DNA of 38,345 nt from Kitasatospora sp. MBT63 (GTDB taxonomy: Bacteria > Actinomycetota > Actinomycetes > Streptomycetales > Streptomycetaceae), in NCBI RefSeq assembly GCF_000710465.2, contig NZ_JAIZ01000676.1, positions 28,552-66,896 on the forward strand, given 5' to 3'. Every line of letters starts with the position of its first letter. The first letter of the stretch is position 1. Below, piece by piece: positions 7,428 through 15,794 of the stretch. The notes beneath the pieces were generated by a model. It saw only the letters and a list, made by a program, of their open reading frames with translations, did not search any database and was not told the DNA's origin. The position numbers and the translations under genes were made by a program.

Positions 7428-7742
7428 TCACCGCTGCCGCCCGCCGTCGGGGTCGACCGCCATGGCGAGCCCGATCACGATGCAGATCACCAGCAGCACC
7501 ACGCCGAGCCCGATGGAGGTCCGTCCCCCGCTGGTCAGGCTGTCCAACTGCTCCTGGTAGGTGGTGTCCTGCGGTACGGGCATCCCGTCGGTGACCGGTC
7601 CCGTCACCTTGGCGACACAGACGTCGCCCGGGACCATCGGCCGGCCGTAGCAGGTGGGCACGTCGGTCTGCAGTTTGCTGAACCCGGAGAGGATCAGGCC
7701 CGCGCTCGCGGCGAGCAGCACCAGAAGGATCACTACTGCCAT
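7428..7742 (-). CDS. Small two-helix membrane protein, unknown function
   Basis: 104 residues with an N-terminal hydrophobic helix (MAVVILLVLLAASAGLILSG) and a C-terminal one (IGLGVVLLVICIVIGLAMAV), leaving a loop of about 55 residues between them. The loop carries CYGRPMVPGDVC, a cysteine pair around a GD turn that recurs in actinobacterial membrane proteins; its position suggests an outside-facing disulfide. The ATG at 7742 is the natural start because the first helix begins there. It is convergent with the oxidoreductase gene and followed upstream by an intergenic stretch. No function can be assigned. Confidence 0.75.
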   Translation of the reverse strand: MAVVILLVLLAASAGLILSGFSKLQTDVPTCYGRPMVPGDVCVAKVTGPVTDGMPVPQDTTYQEQLDSLTSGGRTSIGLGVVLLVICIVIGLAMAVDPDGGRQR

Positions 7743-8268
7743 GGCCGTTCCGGACCCCCGTCCCCCGCGCGGCCGCCGACTCCGGCGCCCCCGTGCGCTT
7801 CGGTGCGGTACGTACCCGGGCCCGTCCGGGCGAACCGTGCCCGCGGCGTGCCGCCGACCACACCGCCGCCCTCCGGTCCGGGACGGCTGCGCACCGGGCG
7901 GTTACCCGGCCCGGACGCGGGTACCCGACGGCATGCGTGTGCGGCTCGCACCACCGGCGGCGCCGGCAGCGGCTGGTTTGCGCCAATCGCGCCCGGTCCG
8001 GCCCACCGGGCGGGCGGGGCCGCGGTCGCCGCCGCACGGCCGCCGGGACCTGTCCGAGGTCCCGCCGGGCACGGAAGGGGAACGGATCTGACGGATCGTC
8101 AGCCTACGGCGGACCGCACCGGCAGGGGCGGATGGGACGGCCGGGGACGGGCGGGGCGGCCGAATCCCTACCGTGGCCGGCCCGGGTGGCCACCGGCGTC
8201 CTTCATGATCATCACAGGGGCCGGTCCGACCGGGAACGGCCTACCGTGCGGCACGAGGGAGACCCGGG
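7743..8268. other. 526-bp intergenic stretch without a recognisable gene
   Basis: This lies between the divergent small membrane gene and the PAS-LuxR gene. Several long frames exist on both strands, but their products are Arg/Pro/Gly-rich GC artefacts with no ribosome sites. An ATGATCAT palindrome lies near 8203. Promoters for both neighbours must be here; I could not place them. Confidence 0.6.
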
Positions 8269-9324
8269 ATGGACGCGGAACGACGGCCGGTGCCCGGCCG
8301 CGGAACGGAACCGGACCCACCGGACCAGGCCCTCGCCCCGGAGACGGCCCGCTGGTTCGCCAAACTCGCCGCCTACACACCGGCGATGGCCTTCGTCCGC
8401 AACGGCGACGGCCGCTACCTCTGGGTCAACGCCGCCTACGCGCACCTCTACGGCCTCGAACCGGCCGCCGTGGTCGGCCGCTCCGTCGAGGAGGTCGACC
8501 CGCCGCTCGACGCGGCGGGCTTCCGCGCCCTGGACCGCGAGGTGCTGCGCACCCGCCGCCCGGTGCGCCACATGCTGGCGTTCCGGCACCCGGACGGCAG
8601 GCCGGGCCGGGCGGTCGGGCACCGGTTCGCGTTGGACGGCCGGGACGAGCCGTGCGTCGGCGGGGTCTACGTCGACGTCACCGAGCGGGACCGGGCGCTG
8701 GACGAGAAGGCCGCCGTCCACGAGGAGTTGCACGCCCTGCGGGAGCGCTCGGGCCTGGCCGTGGTCACCGTCGGCCTCGACGGCCGGGTGGAGCGGGCCA
8801 GCGGCGGCGCCGCGGGCCTGCTGGGCGTCGGACGCGCGGACCTCGAGGGCACACCGGTGACGGCGCACCTCAAGGGCAGCGCCGTTCCGGCCGTGCTGCG
8901 ACGGCTCTGGAGCGAACTGGTCCAGGGCCGGATCTCCCGGGCCGGGGACGTGCTGCGGGTTCGGGTGGCCGGTGGCGCCACCCGGCTCCTGCGTACCGAT
9001 CTGGCGGTGGTCCGGCACCGGGGGGCGCCGGTGCGTGTGCTGGCCGTCCTGACGCCGCTGGGTACGGAGTTCGCCGAGCCGCCCAGGATCACCCCGCTCC
9101 AGTTGCGGGTCCTGCTGCTGCTCGCCGGGGGCCGTCCGAACAGCGGCATAGCGGAGGGTCTCGGCCTGTCCCGGCAGGCCCTGGACTACCACCTGCGCCG
9201 GCTCCGCTCGGTGCTGGACGCCCCCTCCCGTCCGGCCATGGTGGCCCGCGCCTACACCCTGGGGATCCTGGACGCCAACGCCTGGCCGCCCCGCCCGGCC
9301 GCGGGCCCGCCCCCCGGCCGCTGA
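8269..9324 (+). CDS. PAS-PAS-LuxR transcriptional regulator
   Basis: 351 residues. Residues about 28-142 form a PAS domain (AYTPAMAFVRNGDGRYLWVNAAYAHLYG, closing with GGVYVDVTERDRAL). A second, more diverged PAS-like domain covers about 150-262. The C-terminal LuxR-type HTH spans about 264-320 (ITPLQLRVLLLLAGGRPNSGIAEGLGLSRQALDYHLRRL). The PAS domains would sense a small ligand or redox state and the HTH would bind DNA. ATG 8269 has GGGAG 9-13 bases upstream. It is convergent with the ATP-grasp/PEP-synthase/MFS operon and is the only regulator beside it, so it is a candidate regulator of that operon. Confidence 0.88.
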   Translation: MDAERRPVPGRGTEPDPPDQALAPETARWFAKLAAYTPAMAFVRNGDGRYLWVNAAYAHLYGLEPAAVVGRSVEEVDPPLDAAGFRALDREVLRTRRPVRHMLAFRHPDGRPGRAVGHRFALDGRDEPCVGGVYVDVTERDRALDEKAAVHEELHALRERSGLAVVTVGLDGRVERASGGAAGLLGVGRADLEGTPVTAHLKGSAVPAVLRRLWSELVQGRISRAGDVLRVRVAGGATRLLRTDLAVVRHRGAPVRVLAVLTPLGTEFAEPPRITPLQLRVLLLLAGGRPNSGIAEGLGLSRQALDYHLRRLRSVLDAPSRPAMVARAYTLGILDANAWPPRPAAGPPPGR

Positions 9325-9376
9325 ACGGCACCGCCGCCACCAGGGACGGCCCGACGAATCACCACCTGACAGACGA

Positions 9377-10663
9377 TCACTTCACGGGCCGGTCGCGGCG
9401 CACCAGGCGCAGCGCGAGGGCGACCAGGGCGAGCAGCAGGCAGGTGCCGATCGCGGCGTGGACCAGCAGGGCGTCCAGCCGGCCGGCCGACAGGTAGACG
9501 CCGACCGCCAGTGCGACCAGTGCGCACACACCCCGGTCGATGATCGATTCGAGGGAGAGCAGGGTGGTGCGGTACGGCGTGGGCGGGATCGCCGCGTTGA
9601 TCAGGTTGCGCTGGACCGGGTAGGCCAGTCCGGTGGCCGCGGCGAACACGCACAGCCAGCCGACCGTCGCCACCGCGCCCGCCATGCTGGTCGCCGCCAG
9701 CGAGAGGGCCATCACCAGGCTCAGGACGGTGACGGCCGCGGTGTCCGAGAGCCGGGAGCGCACCCAGCCGGGCCTGGCCGAGCCGACCGCCTCCGCGACG
9801 GTCATCACCGACAGCACCGCGCCGTGGTCGGCGACCGGGACGGCCTTGGCGAGCAGCAGCGGCTGGAAGAGGTTGACCTGGCAGATCCTGGCCAGCGTGA
9901 AGATCGCCACGCCCTGGACCATCAGTGGTCCGAGCGTCCTCGAGGTCCGCAGCACGGCGAGCGCCCGGCCGGCCGAGGCCAGCAGCCCGACCCGTTCGGC
10001 GGCGGGCCTGCGACCGTCCTGCCCCGGTGCCAGGGCGGGGAGCGCGGTGGCGCAGGCCAGCGAGCCGAGGGTGCAGGCGGCCGTGAGCAGGTACGGGGCG
10101 GCGTGCTGAAGGTACATCAGCAGGCCCACCAGCGGCCAGCAGGCGATCTTCGCCCACAGCCCCAGGGACCGGGCGGTGCCCTCGGCCTGGACGTAGTGGT
10201 CGCCGGCGCCCTCGGCGTGCAGGTACTCGTACAGGTAGGCGCTGGCGGCGCCGGAGACCAGCGAGCGGGCGGCGGCGATGGCCAGGAAGTGCAGCAGGAA
10301 TCCCGCCGCCGTGGGCCAGGCGACCGGGACCAGGTTGGCGGCGGTCATCACGGCCGCGCCGAGCTGCAGGCAGCGGCGCTGGCCGAGCCGGTCGGCGATC
10401 AGCCCGGTGGGGATCTCCAGCAGGCAGAACGCCACGTAGTAGATGCTCTGGATGCCGAAGATCTGGCCGTCCGTCAGGCCGGCCTGGCGCTGGTACTCGT
10501 AGAAGACCGGCATCCACCAGAGCAGGTTGAACAGCAGCTGGAAGCCGTTGTTCAGGCGGATCACCCGCCGGACGGGCGCGGGCACGGGACCGGGGACGCG
10601 GCCGGGTTCGTGGTCGGAGGCGGACAGGGGGGCGCGCCGGCGGGCGCGCGTGAGCAGGGACAC
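9377..10663 (-). CDS. MFS transporter of the ATP-grasp operon
   Basis: 428-residue major facilitator protein with about 12 hydrophobic helices. After a 30-residue basic N-terminus come the first helix (GFQLLFNLLWWMPVFYEYQ) and the signature loop ADRLGQRRCL. The GTG at 10663 is the chosen start; no strong ribosome site is visible. It lies 64 bp downstream of the PEP-synthase-like gene on the same strand, so it is probably the last gene of a three-gene operon and exports the product of the two enzymes. It could instead import a precursor. Sequence type is closest to small-molecule MFS carriers without a defined substrate. Confidence 0.88.
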   Translation of the reverse strand: MSLLTRARRRAPLSASDHEPGRVPGPVPAPVRRVIRLNNGFQLLFNLLWWMPVFYEYQRQAGLTDGQIFGIQSIYYVAFCLLEIPTGLIADRLGQRRCLQLGAAVMTAANLVPVAWPTAAGFLLHFLAIAAARSLVSGAASAYLYEYLHAEGAGDHYVQAEGTARSLGLWAKIACWPLVGLLMYLQHAAPYLLTAACTLGSLACATALPALAPGQDGRRPAAERVGLLASAGRALAVLRTSRTLGPLMVQGVAIFTLARICQVNLFQPLLLAKAVPVADHGAVLSVMTVAEAVGSARPGWVRSRLSDTAAVTVLSLVMALSLAATSMAGAVATVGWLCVFAAATGLAYPVQRNLINAAIPPTPYRTTLLSLESIIDRGVCALVALAVGVYLSAGRLDALLVHAAIGTCLLLALVALALRLVRRDRPVK

Positions 10664-10727
10664 GGCGTACGGCCTTCGGGGGTCGGGGCTTCGGGGGGTC
10701 TCGCGGGTGGCGGCGATGCCGGCCGGG

Positions 10728-12767
10728 TCAGGCGTTGTAGGGCCTGAGTTGGAGCAGGTGCAGTCGGCCGCCGGGGGCCAGCAGCCACTCGATGTCGAGC
10801 GGCGCGGCGAAGGTGTAGTCGGTGGCGAAGTGGGACTGCAGCAGGCGGCCGGCCAGGGCGAGGCGGCCGAGTTGTTCCCGGGTCGCGGGGTCGAGGTCTG
10901 TCTCGGCGGCGCCGAGCGAGACGGTGCGTCCGCCGCCCTCCACGGTGTTGTACAGGTACTGCATGGGCGGGGTGGTGCCGTCGACCACGGCCGCGGTGGA
11001 GCCGTGGACGCAGTTGAGGTAGACGTTGCGGAAGTCGGCGCGGTTGGTGGGGTTGCAGGTGACCATCACCCCTCCGAGCGGGGAGGGCTCGTACCGCTGG
11101 ACGATGACGCCCATGAAGGTGTCGTCCAGCGCGATGCCGGCCTGGTGGCGCAGCCGTACGCTGCGCGGCGACAGCAGGGAGGCCCAGACGCCGCGGACCG
11201 CGTCGAGCAGGCCGGGCAGGTCGGTGACCTTGGTGTGGGACTCGTAGATGCCGGCGGCGGAGAAACCCGGCAGGTCCTCGGCGTTGGAGGAGGAGCGGAC
11301 GGCCAGCCGGCCGGCGCCCGCCAGGTGTTCGACCAGCTGGGCGTCGAGGGCGCGGACCAGGTCCTCGGGCACCGGGGTGGCACGGACCAGGTGCTGGAGC
11401 TGGACGCAGACGGCGTCCACCGCGTCCATCGCGCCCAGTTCGAGGGCCATCTTGAGCTTGCCGATGCTCTGCTGCACCGCCCGGGAGGAGTCCAGGAAGC
11501 GCTGCTGGAAGGCGAACGGCAGCGCGACCCCGTCGGGTGCGCTGACGTGCCGGGCGAGGAACCCGGCGGCGGCCTCGGCCGGGGAGGTCCCGTCCGGGGC
11601 GTCGAGGCGGGCGGCGAGGTGGCCCATCAGGTCGGCGCGCGGGGGCCGGGGTACAGCGTAGTAGCCGGTCAGCCGGGCGGATCCGTGCCGCAGGACGTGG
11701 TGGAGCTCGCCGAGGTTGGCGGCCTTGGTGCCGTAGCGGCGGCTGTCGCCCGCGCGCAGTTCGGACAGCGGCACGATGGGGACGTCGTCGACCTGCGGGG
11801 CGTCGAGCCGGATCCGCTGGGTGTGCCAGGTGGGCTCGGTGAGGTCGGCGGGCTGCTCGGCCCGCTCGATGGTGGCGCCCTCGGCGGTCACCCGGTAGCG
11901 GATCCAGGCGCCGTCGAGGCCGTCGTCGGCGATCCGGGTGAGCACGTCGCGGACGATCGCGTTGGGTATCCCCCAGCCGGCGGCGAGCATGTTGGTGTGC
12001 GACAGCGGGGTGGTGGGCCGCGCGTTGATCAGGCCCGCCAGCCGCGGGATGTCGTCCGGGACGACCGGCATCGCGACGATGTCGTGCCAGGTCAGCTCGG
12101 AGCGGGCGGCCCGGTACGCGGCCGGGTCGGCGAACACCCGCAGCCGGCCGACCGCCGAGCCGAGGGAGAGCGGGACGAACGGCGCGGCGGCGTACAGCTC
12201 CTCGCCGCGGGTGCGGGGCAGTGCGCTCTCGGGGACCTCGGCCAGGGCGTTCTGCTGACTGTGGTTGGCGGGCTTCAGCCGCAGCGTCAGCGCCGGGTCC
12301 AGCCGGTCCCGGACGAAGGTGTAGAACTCTGTGAGCAGGTCGACGCCCATGGTGTCGGCCTCGGTGGTCTCCAGCACCAGGAACGGCTGCGGGTGCTCCT
12401 GCTGCCCGGTGTCGACGTGCAGCGAGAGCACACCGAGCAGGAACCGGCGCTCCGGGTCCTGGTAGACGCTGTGGTTGAACCCGTCCAGGTCCTGGTCGAG
12501 TTCGGCCAGCGTCAGGCCGTGGATCTCGGTGGCGATGTAGTTGACGTGGAACGAGTGGACGGCGCTGTCGAGGATGTGCCAGGCGCCCTCGTGCCGGTCG
12601 ACCACCACCTTCACGTACGGGTGCCCGCCGAGCACGCCGGAGAGCTGCTCGAACAGCGGGAGGGTCAGCCGGGCGCCGACGACCGCGCCGTGCGGCGCCT
12701 TCCGTCCGGCGGCCGGGCGGGGGTCCGAGGACGGGGCAGGGCCGGTGGTGTCGGTGCGGGTGCTCAT
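10728..12767 (-). CDS. PEP-synthase/PPDK-like phosphotransferase with swapped domain order
   Basis: 679 residues. Residues 1-220 match nothing I recognise (contains HILDSAVHSFHVNYIATEI). Residues about 225-275 form a phosphohistidine swivelling domain, TPLSHTN with His257 as the likely phosphoryl carrier. A pyruvate-phosphate-dikinase N-terminal ATP-grasp domain follows (GTKAANLGEL at Lys348, RSSSNAEDL at Arg491, GVIVQRYEP, VMVTCNPTN), ending in LHLLQLRPYN. Classical PEP synthase has ATP-grasp, then His domain, then a PEP-binding barrel; here the order is reversed and no barrel is present. The enzyme probably moves a phosphoryl group from ATP through His257 to an unknown acceptor. ATG 12767 overlaps the ATP-grasp gene stop by 4 bases (ATGA), implying coupled translation. 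Confidence 0.85.
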   Translation of the reverse strand: MSTRTDTTGPAPSSDPRPAAGRKAPHGAVVGARLTLPLFEQLSGVLGGHPYVKVVVDRHEGAWHILDSAVHSFHVNYIATEIHGLTLAELDQDLDGFNHSVYQDPERRFLLGVLSLHVDTGQQEHPQPFLVLETTEADTMGVDLLTEFYTFVRDRLDPALTLRLKPANHSQQNALAEVPESALPRTRGEELYAAAPFVPLSLGSAVGRLRVFADPAAYRAARSELTWHDIVAMPVVPDDIPRLAGLINARPTTPLSHTNMLAAGWGIPNAIVRDVLTRIADDGLDGAWIRYRVTAEGATIERAEQPADLTEPTWHTQRIRLDAPQVDDVPIVPLSELRAGDSRRYGTKAANLGELHHVLRHGSARLTGYYAVPRPPRADLMGHLAARLDAPDGTSPAEAAAGFLARHVSAPDGVALPFAFQQRFLDSSRAVQQSIGKLKMALELGAMDAVDAVCVQLQHLVRATPVPEDLVRALDAQLVEHLAGAGRLAVRSSSNAEDLPGFSAAGIYESHTKVTDLPGLLDAVRGVWASLLSPRSVRLRHQAGIALDDTFMGVIVQRYEPSPLGGVMVTCNPTNRADFRNVYLNCVHGSTAAVVDGTTPPMQYLYNTVEGGGRTVSLGAAETDLDPATREQLGRLALAGRLLQSHFATDYTFAAPLDIEWLLAPGGRLHLLQLRPYNA

Positions 12768-14161
12768 CGGGCGGCTCCGTCGGTGTGCGGCGCGTTCAGG
12801 GCCTGCGGTAGCGCGTTCAGGGCCTGCGGCAGCGCGGCGACGATGCGCTCGCAGTCGGCCAGCAGTGCCTGCGCGGAGCCGGCGGTGACGAAGAGCAGCG
12901 CGGCCATGGCGTTGGCGCCGCCCGCCTCCTCGTAGGGCGGCATCGCGCTGCCCGGCTTGAGGCTGTGCTCGCGGACCGGCTCGACGGTGGAGCCCGGCCC
13001 GAGCAGGGCGGGCCAGTCGACCGCGTCGAAGTCCCAGCAGGGCAGTTCGGTCCACGGGCGGCCGTCGGCGTCGACCGGCAGGATCGCCAGCGAGGCGGCC
13101 GCGCCCGTGCCGGTGGTGAGCATCGCGGGCGGGTACTCGACGGGCTCGCCGAGCAGTTGGCGTACCAGCATGCCGATCATGTCGAGGCCGAAGACCGTCT
13201 CCGCCTGGCGGGTCGTCAGCACGCCGCCGAACCGGGCGGCCGTCTCGATCACCCACATCGACCCGTCGGCGCCGAGCTTGATCTCGGTGTGGGTGGCGCA
13301 GGTGTCCAGGCCGAGGGCGTCCACGGCGGCCCGGGACACCTCTTCGACCCGGCGCTGCAGCGGCTCGGGCAGCGCGGCGGGGGCGAGCCCGGCGCGTTCG
13401 GTGAACGGCGGGACGGTCGGCATCCGGCCGGTGACGCACAGCGGGTGGTAGACACCGTCGGCGACGATCCCCTCGACGCTGACGTAGTCGCCCCAGCCCC
13501 GGTCCGGGAACCAGTCGGGGGCGCTGCCGGTGACGATCTCCTCGAGCAGGAAGTCGCTCACCCCGGCCTCGGCGCGGTGCAGTTCGGCGTAGCCGAGTTC
13601 GGCGGAGTCGGCCATCACGGTGCGGCCGAGCTGCCAGGCGCGTTCCGCCTGGTCGCGGTCGTGCACCCGAACGTGGGCCGTGGAGCCGGCGCTCCACGCC
13701 GCCTTGAGCAGCAGCGGCGGGGTGAGCCGTTCGAACGCGGCGGCGATGTCGGCGGTGTCGTGGATCTCGGCGAAACCGGGCACCGGGACGCCGGCGTCCT
13801 GCCACACCCGGCGCATCAGGCGCTTGTCCCGGGCGGCCTCGACGCGCTCCCCGGCTCCGGCGAGACCGAGCCGGCCGGCCGCGTGGGCGACGGCCACCAC
13901 CGCGTACTCCGACAGGGTCAGGACCGCCTTCGCCCCGACCCGGCGGGCGTGCTCGCAGATCAGGTCGACCAGTTCGGTGCCGTCGAGTGGCTCGTGCTCG
14001 GTGACGGACGCGCAGTGCGGGCGCCAGGTCTCCGCGGAGCGGTACGGCAGCGGTGCGAGGGCCAGCACGTGCACCTGCGCCCGGGCGGCGATCTTAGGCA
14101 TGGCGTACTCGAGCGGCGGGCCGCCCTTGGCATAGACGAACAGGATCGGGTTCAACGTCAC
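12764..14161 (-). CDS. ATP-grasp ligase
   Basis: About 465 residues. An N-terminal pre-ATP-grasp Rossmann-like domain (NPILFVYAKGGPPLEYAMPK) is followed by an ATP-grasp domain: LLLKAAWSAGSTAHV carries the ATP lysine, FLLEEIV the adenine-binding strand, DYVSVEGIV and HTEIKL the middle strands, and VIETAARFGG the Mg2+ loop. Family members join a carboxylate, via an acyl phosphate, to an amine, often making dipeptides. GTG 14161 is listed, but GGAG at 14160-14163 sits too close to it; TTG 14155 has better spacing. An earlier GTG at 14236 overlaps the candidate -10. Ends with a 7-residue repeat (LPQALNA twice). First gene of the operon. Confidence 0.88.
   Translation of the reverse strand: MTLNPILFVYAKGGPPLEYAMPKIAARAQVHVLALAPLPYRSAETWRPHCASVTEHEPLDGTELVDLICEHARRVGAKAVLTLSEYAVVAVAHAAGRLGLAGAGERVEAARDKRLMRRVWQDAGVPVPGFAEIHDTADIAAAFERLTPPLLLKAAWSAGSTAHVRVHDRDQAERAWQLGRTVMADSAELGYAELHRAEAGVSDFLLEEIVTGSAPDWFPDRGWGDYVSVEGIVADGVYHPLCVTGRMPTVPPFTERAGLAPAALPEPLQRRVEEVSRAAVDALGLDTCATHTEIKLGADGSMWVIETAARFGGVLTTRQAETVFGLDMIGMLVRQLLGEPVEYPPAMLTTGTGAAASLAILPVDADGRPWTELPCWDFDAVDWPALLGPGSTVEPVREHSLKPGSAMPPYEEAGGANAMAALLFVTAGSAQALLADCERIVAALPQALNALPQALNAPHTDGAAR
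12792..12833 (-). repeat. 21-bp tandem repeat, 2 copies
   Basis: Two adjacent 21-bp units share GCGTTCAGGGCCTGCGG and encode LPQALNA twice at the C-terminus of the ATP-grasp protein. They differ at about one position. In-frame duplication; effect on function unlikely. Confidence 0.9.
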
Positions 14162-14236
14162 TCCAGGGTTCGAGGGTGGGGCCGCCGGATGCCGCGCATC
14201 AGACACGACGGCCACGAACGGACCAAGAGCAACCAC

Positions 14237-14267
14237 ATCACAACCAAGAGTGATCGAAACACGTCAA
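14237..14267 (-). promoter_or_regulatory. Candidate promoter of the ATP-grasp operon
   Basis: On the minus strand TTGACG (14267-14262) is followed after 19 bp by TGTGAT (14242-14237). This is a plausible but long-spaced vegetative promoter. Transcription would begin near 14230, just upstream of the favoured ATP-grasp start, and rules against the more upstream GTG at 14236. Confidence 0.35.
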
Positions 14268-14279
14268 CGGGCTCTGCTG

Positions 14280-14297
14280 TTTGGGCGTACGCCAAAA
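14280..14297. promoter_or_regulatory. 18-bp near-palindromic operator candidate
   Basis: TTTGGGCGTACGCCAAAA is symmetrical about its central GTAC except for one mismatched pair. It starts 13 bp upstream of the candidate -35, roughly position -60, where an activator would bind. It stands out as A/T-flanked symmetry in GC-rich DNA. The binding protein is unknown; the PAS-LuxR regulator is a candidate. Confidence 0.45.
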
Positions 14298-14340
14298 TTC
14301 CGCGTCATTGACCGAAACACCACCGTCACCCGACCGACCC

Positions 14341-14377
14341 ATCCCGCCGCTCTCGCGCTGGAGCGCGACGGCGGGAT
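14341..14377. terminator. Terminator hairpin upstream of ATP-grasp operon
   Basis: ATCCCGCCG (14341-14349) pairs with CGGCGGGAT (14369-14377). Inside, TCGCGC pairs with GCGCGA around a TGGA loop, with a 3-nt bulge, giving about 15 bp. It lies 205 bp downstream of the DUF1801 gene on the minus strand and would isolate it from the ATP-grasp operon. Confidence 0.6.
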
Positions 14378-14581
14378 CAGGGAACGATCAGGCGGCGGGA
14401 CGCGGCGAGCACGACCGGTTCGCTCCTCGCCCCGGTGCTGACGGCGGAGTTGAACCGGCTGATGGCCCAGCGGCGGCCCCCTGGCGGGAATCGCCGACTT
14501 CGACAGAGGCGTGCCGGGCCCGCCGGGCCCGCGTACGACCGCCGCACGCGGGCCCGGACGGGCCAGCCATCACGCGCGGCC

Positions 14582-15034
14582 TCAGCTCACCGCCTGCTTC
14601 ACGAGCTCAGTGATCCGCGCCTCCACCTCGGGCGTCACCTCGGTCAGGGCGAAAGCCGCCGCCCACATCGGGCCGTCGTCCAGCTTCGCCTGGTCGCTGA
14701 ACCCGAGCGTCGCGTAGCGGGACTTGAACTTCTCCGCGCTCTGGAAGAAGCAGACCACCTTGCCGTCCAGCGCGTAGGCGGGCATCCCGTACCAGAGCTT
14801 CGGGGCGAGGACCGGGGCGGCGGCGGTGACGACGGCGTGCACGCGCTCGGCCATGATCCGGTCCGAGTCCTGCATCTCCGCGATCTTGGCGACCACGTCC
14901 CGCGCCGCCTCCGCCGCCTTGTCCGCCTGCGAGCCACGGCGGGCCGCCGCCTTCAACTCCTTGGCGTGGTCCTTCATCGCGGCCCGCTCCTCGGCCGTGA
15001 ACCCCTCGTGCGTGCTGCGTCCGGTGCTGCTCAT
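14582..15034 (-). CDS. DUF1801 (YdhG-like) protein
   Basis: 150 residues. The family core is clear: APKLWYGMPAYALDGKVVCFFQ, KFKSRYATLGFSD and DDGPMWAAAFALTE. These small cytoplasmic alpha/beta proteins have a frataxin-like or SRPBCC-like fold, and some Bacillus relatives have been called iron chaperones, but no reaction is established for this subgroup. An N-terminal helical extension rich in Lys/Ala (residues 15-50) precedes the domain. ATG 15034 has GGGGAG upstream. It stands alone, with the terminator hairpin at 14341-14377 downstream. Confidence 0.85.
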   Translation of the reverse strand: MSSTGRSTHEGFTAEERAAMKDHAKELKAAARRGSQADKAAEAARDVVAKIAEMQDSDRIMAERVHAVVTAAAPVLAPKLWYGMPAYALDGKVVCFFQSAEKFKSRYATLGFSDQAKLDDGPMWAAAFALTEVTPEVEARITELVKQAVS

Positions 15035-15346
15035 GAAAGATCTCCCCGTTGATGACCTTGATGCGCGGAACCTTGCGAGGGGACCATATCCCGCCCCACC
15101 GACATCAACCGTCCCGCGCTGAACGGGTAGACAACGCGTCCCACGCAGATCGTGTCGCGCTCCAAGTCCAACGAGGGCCAGCGAGCCGCCTTCCGGTGCA
15201 CGGCCTGCCTGGGCGGTAATTGACGTAGCGTCGGACGACACCCCCGAGGCGATCACGCTGCCTGCATCCAGTGACGCGCCTGGTCCGCGTCGCTCATGTC
15301 GGGCGGATACCTCGGCCGCCTGTGATCCCGGCCGCTGTCCGTCCGC

Positions 15347-15742
15347 TCACGCGTTGAGGATGTGTCCGGTGGTCGCGTCCACGTGGTCGGGGATCTCGTC
15401 GTGGCGGTCGCCCACTGTCGGCGTCCCGGCCGGCTCGAACAGGAGGATCGCGGCACCGGACGGCGCGGACGGTTTGTGCTCCGTACCCGCAGGGACGGTG
15501 AAGACCGCACCCTGGGGCAGCTTGACCGTGCGTTCCCCTTCGGGCTCGCGCAACGAGATGTGCAGTTCACCGTCGAGTACCAGGAAGAACTCGTCGGTGT
15601 CGTCGTGGGCGTGCCAGAGGTGTTCGCCCTGGACCTTGGCGATCCGGACGTCGTAGTCGTTGACGCGCGTGACGATGCGGGGGCTCCACAGCGCATCGAA
15701 GGAGGCCAGCGCCTGGCGAAGGGAGATGGGTTGGTTGCTCAT
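15347..15742 (-). CDS. Cupin-domain protein
   Basis: 131 residues, a single cupin barrel. The metal motif is visible: His-x-His and Glu in HLWHAHDDTDEFFLVLDGEL, and the second-motif histidine in VPAGTEHKP. Such small cupins bind a metal and act as isomerases, dioxygenases or binding proteins; the reaction cannot be predicted. ATG 15742 is preceded by AGGATGA. A GlxA-type regulator is divergent across only 52 bp and is the likely controller of this gene. Confidence 0.88.
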   Translation of the reverse strand: MSNQPISLRQALASFDALWSPRIVTRVNDYDVRIAKVQGEHLWHAHDDTDEFFLVLDGELHISLREPEGERTVKLPQGAVFTVPAGTEHKPSAPSGAAILLFEPAGTPTVGDRHDEIPDHVDATTGHILNA

Positions 15743-15794
15743 GGGCTCATCCTGAGCTGTTTCGCCGGGCCGGCGTGAGTGCTAGGAATAGCAG

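Noticed and set aside
7743..8268. Several open frames in the gap before the PAS-LuxR gene
   Set aside because: Products are Arg/Pro/Gly-rich with no ribosome sites or family motifs; typical spurious frames of high-GC DNA.
12768..13805. Upstream extension of the PEP-synthase-like protein to a start at 13805
   Set aside because: The added residues are Arg-rich out-of-frame reading of the ATP-grasp gene; the ATG at 12767 overlaps the ATP-grasp stop as expected for coupling.
14162..14236. GTG 14236 as start of the ATP-grasp ligase
   Set aside because: It overlaps the candidate -10, has no ribosome site, and adds 25 residues without family likeness.
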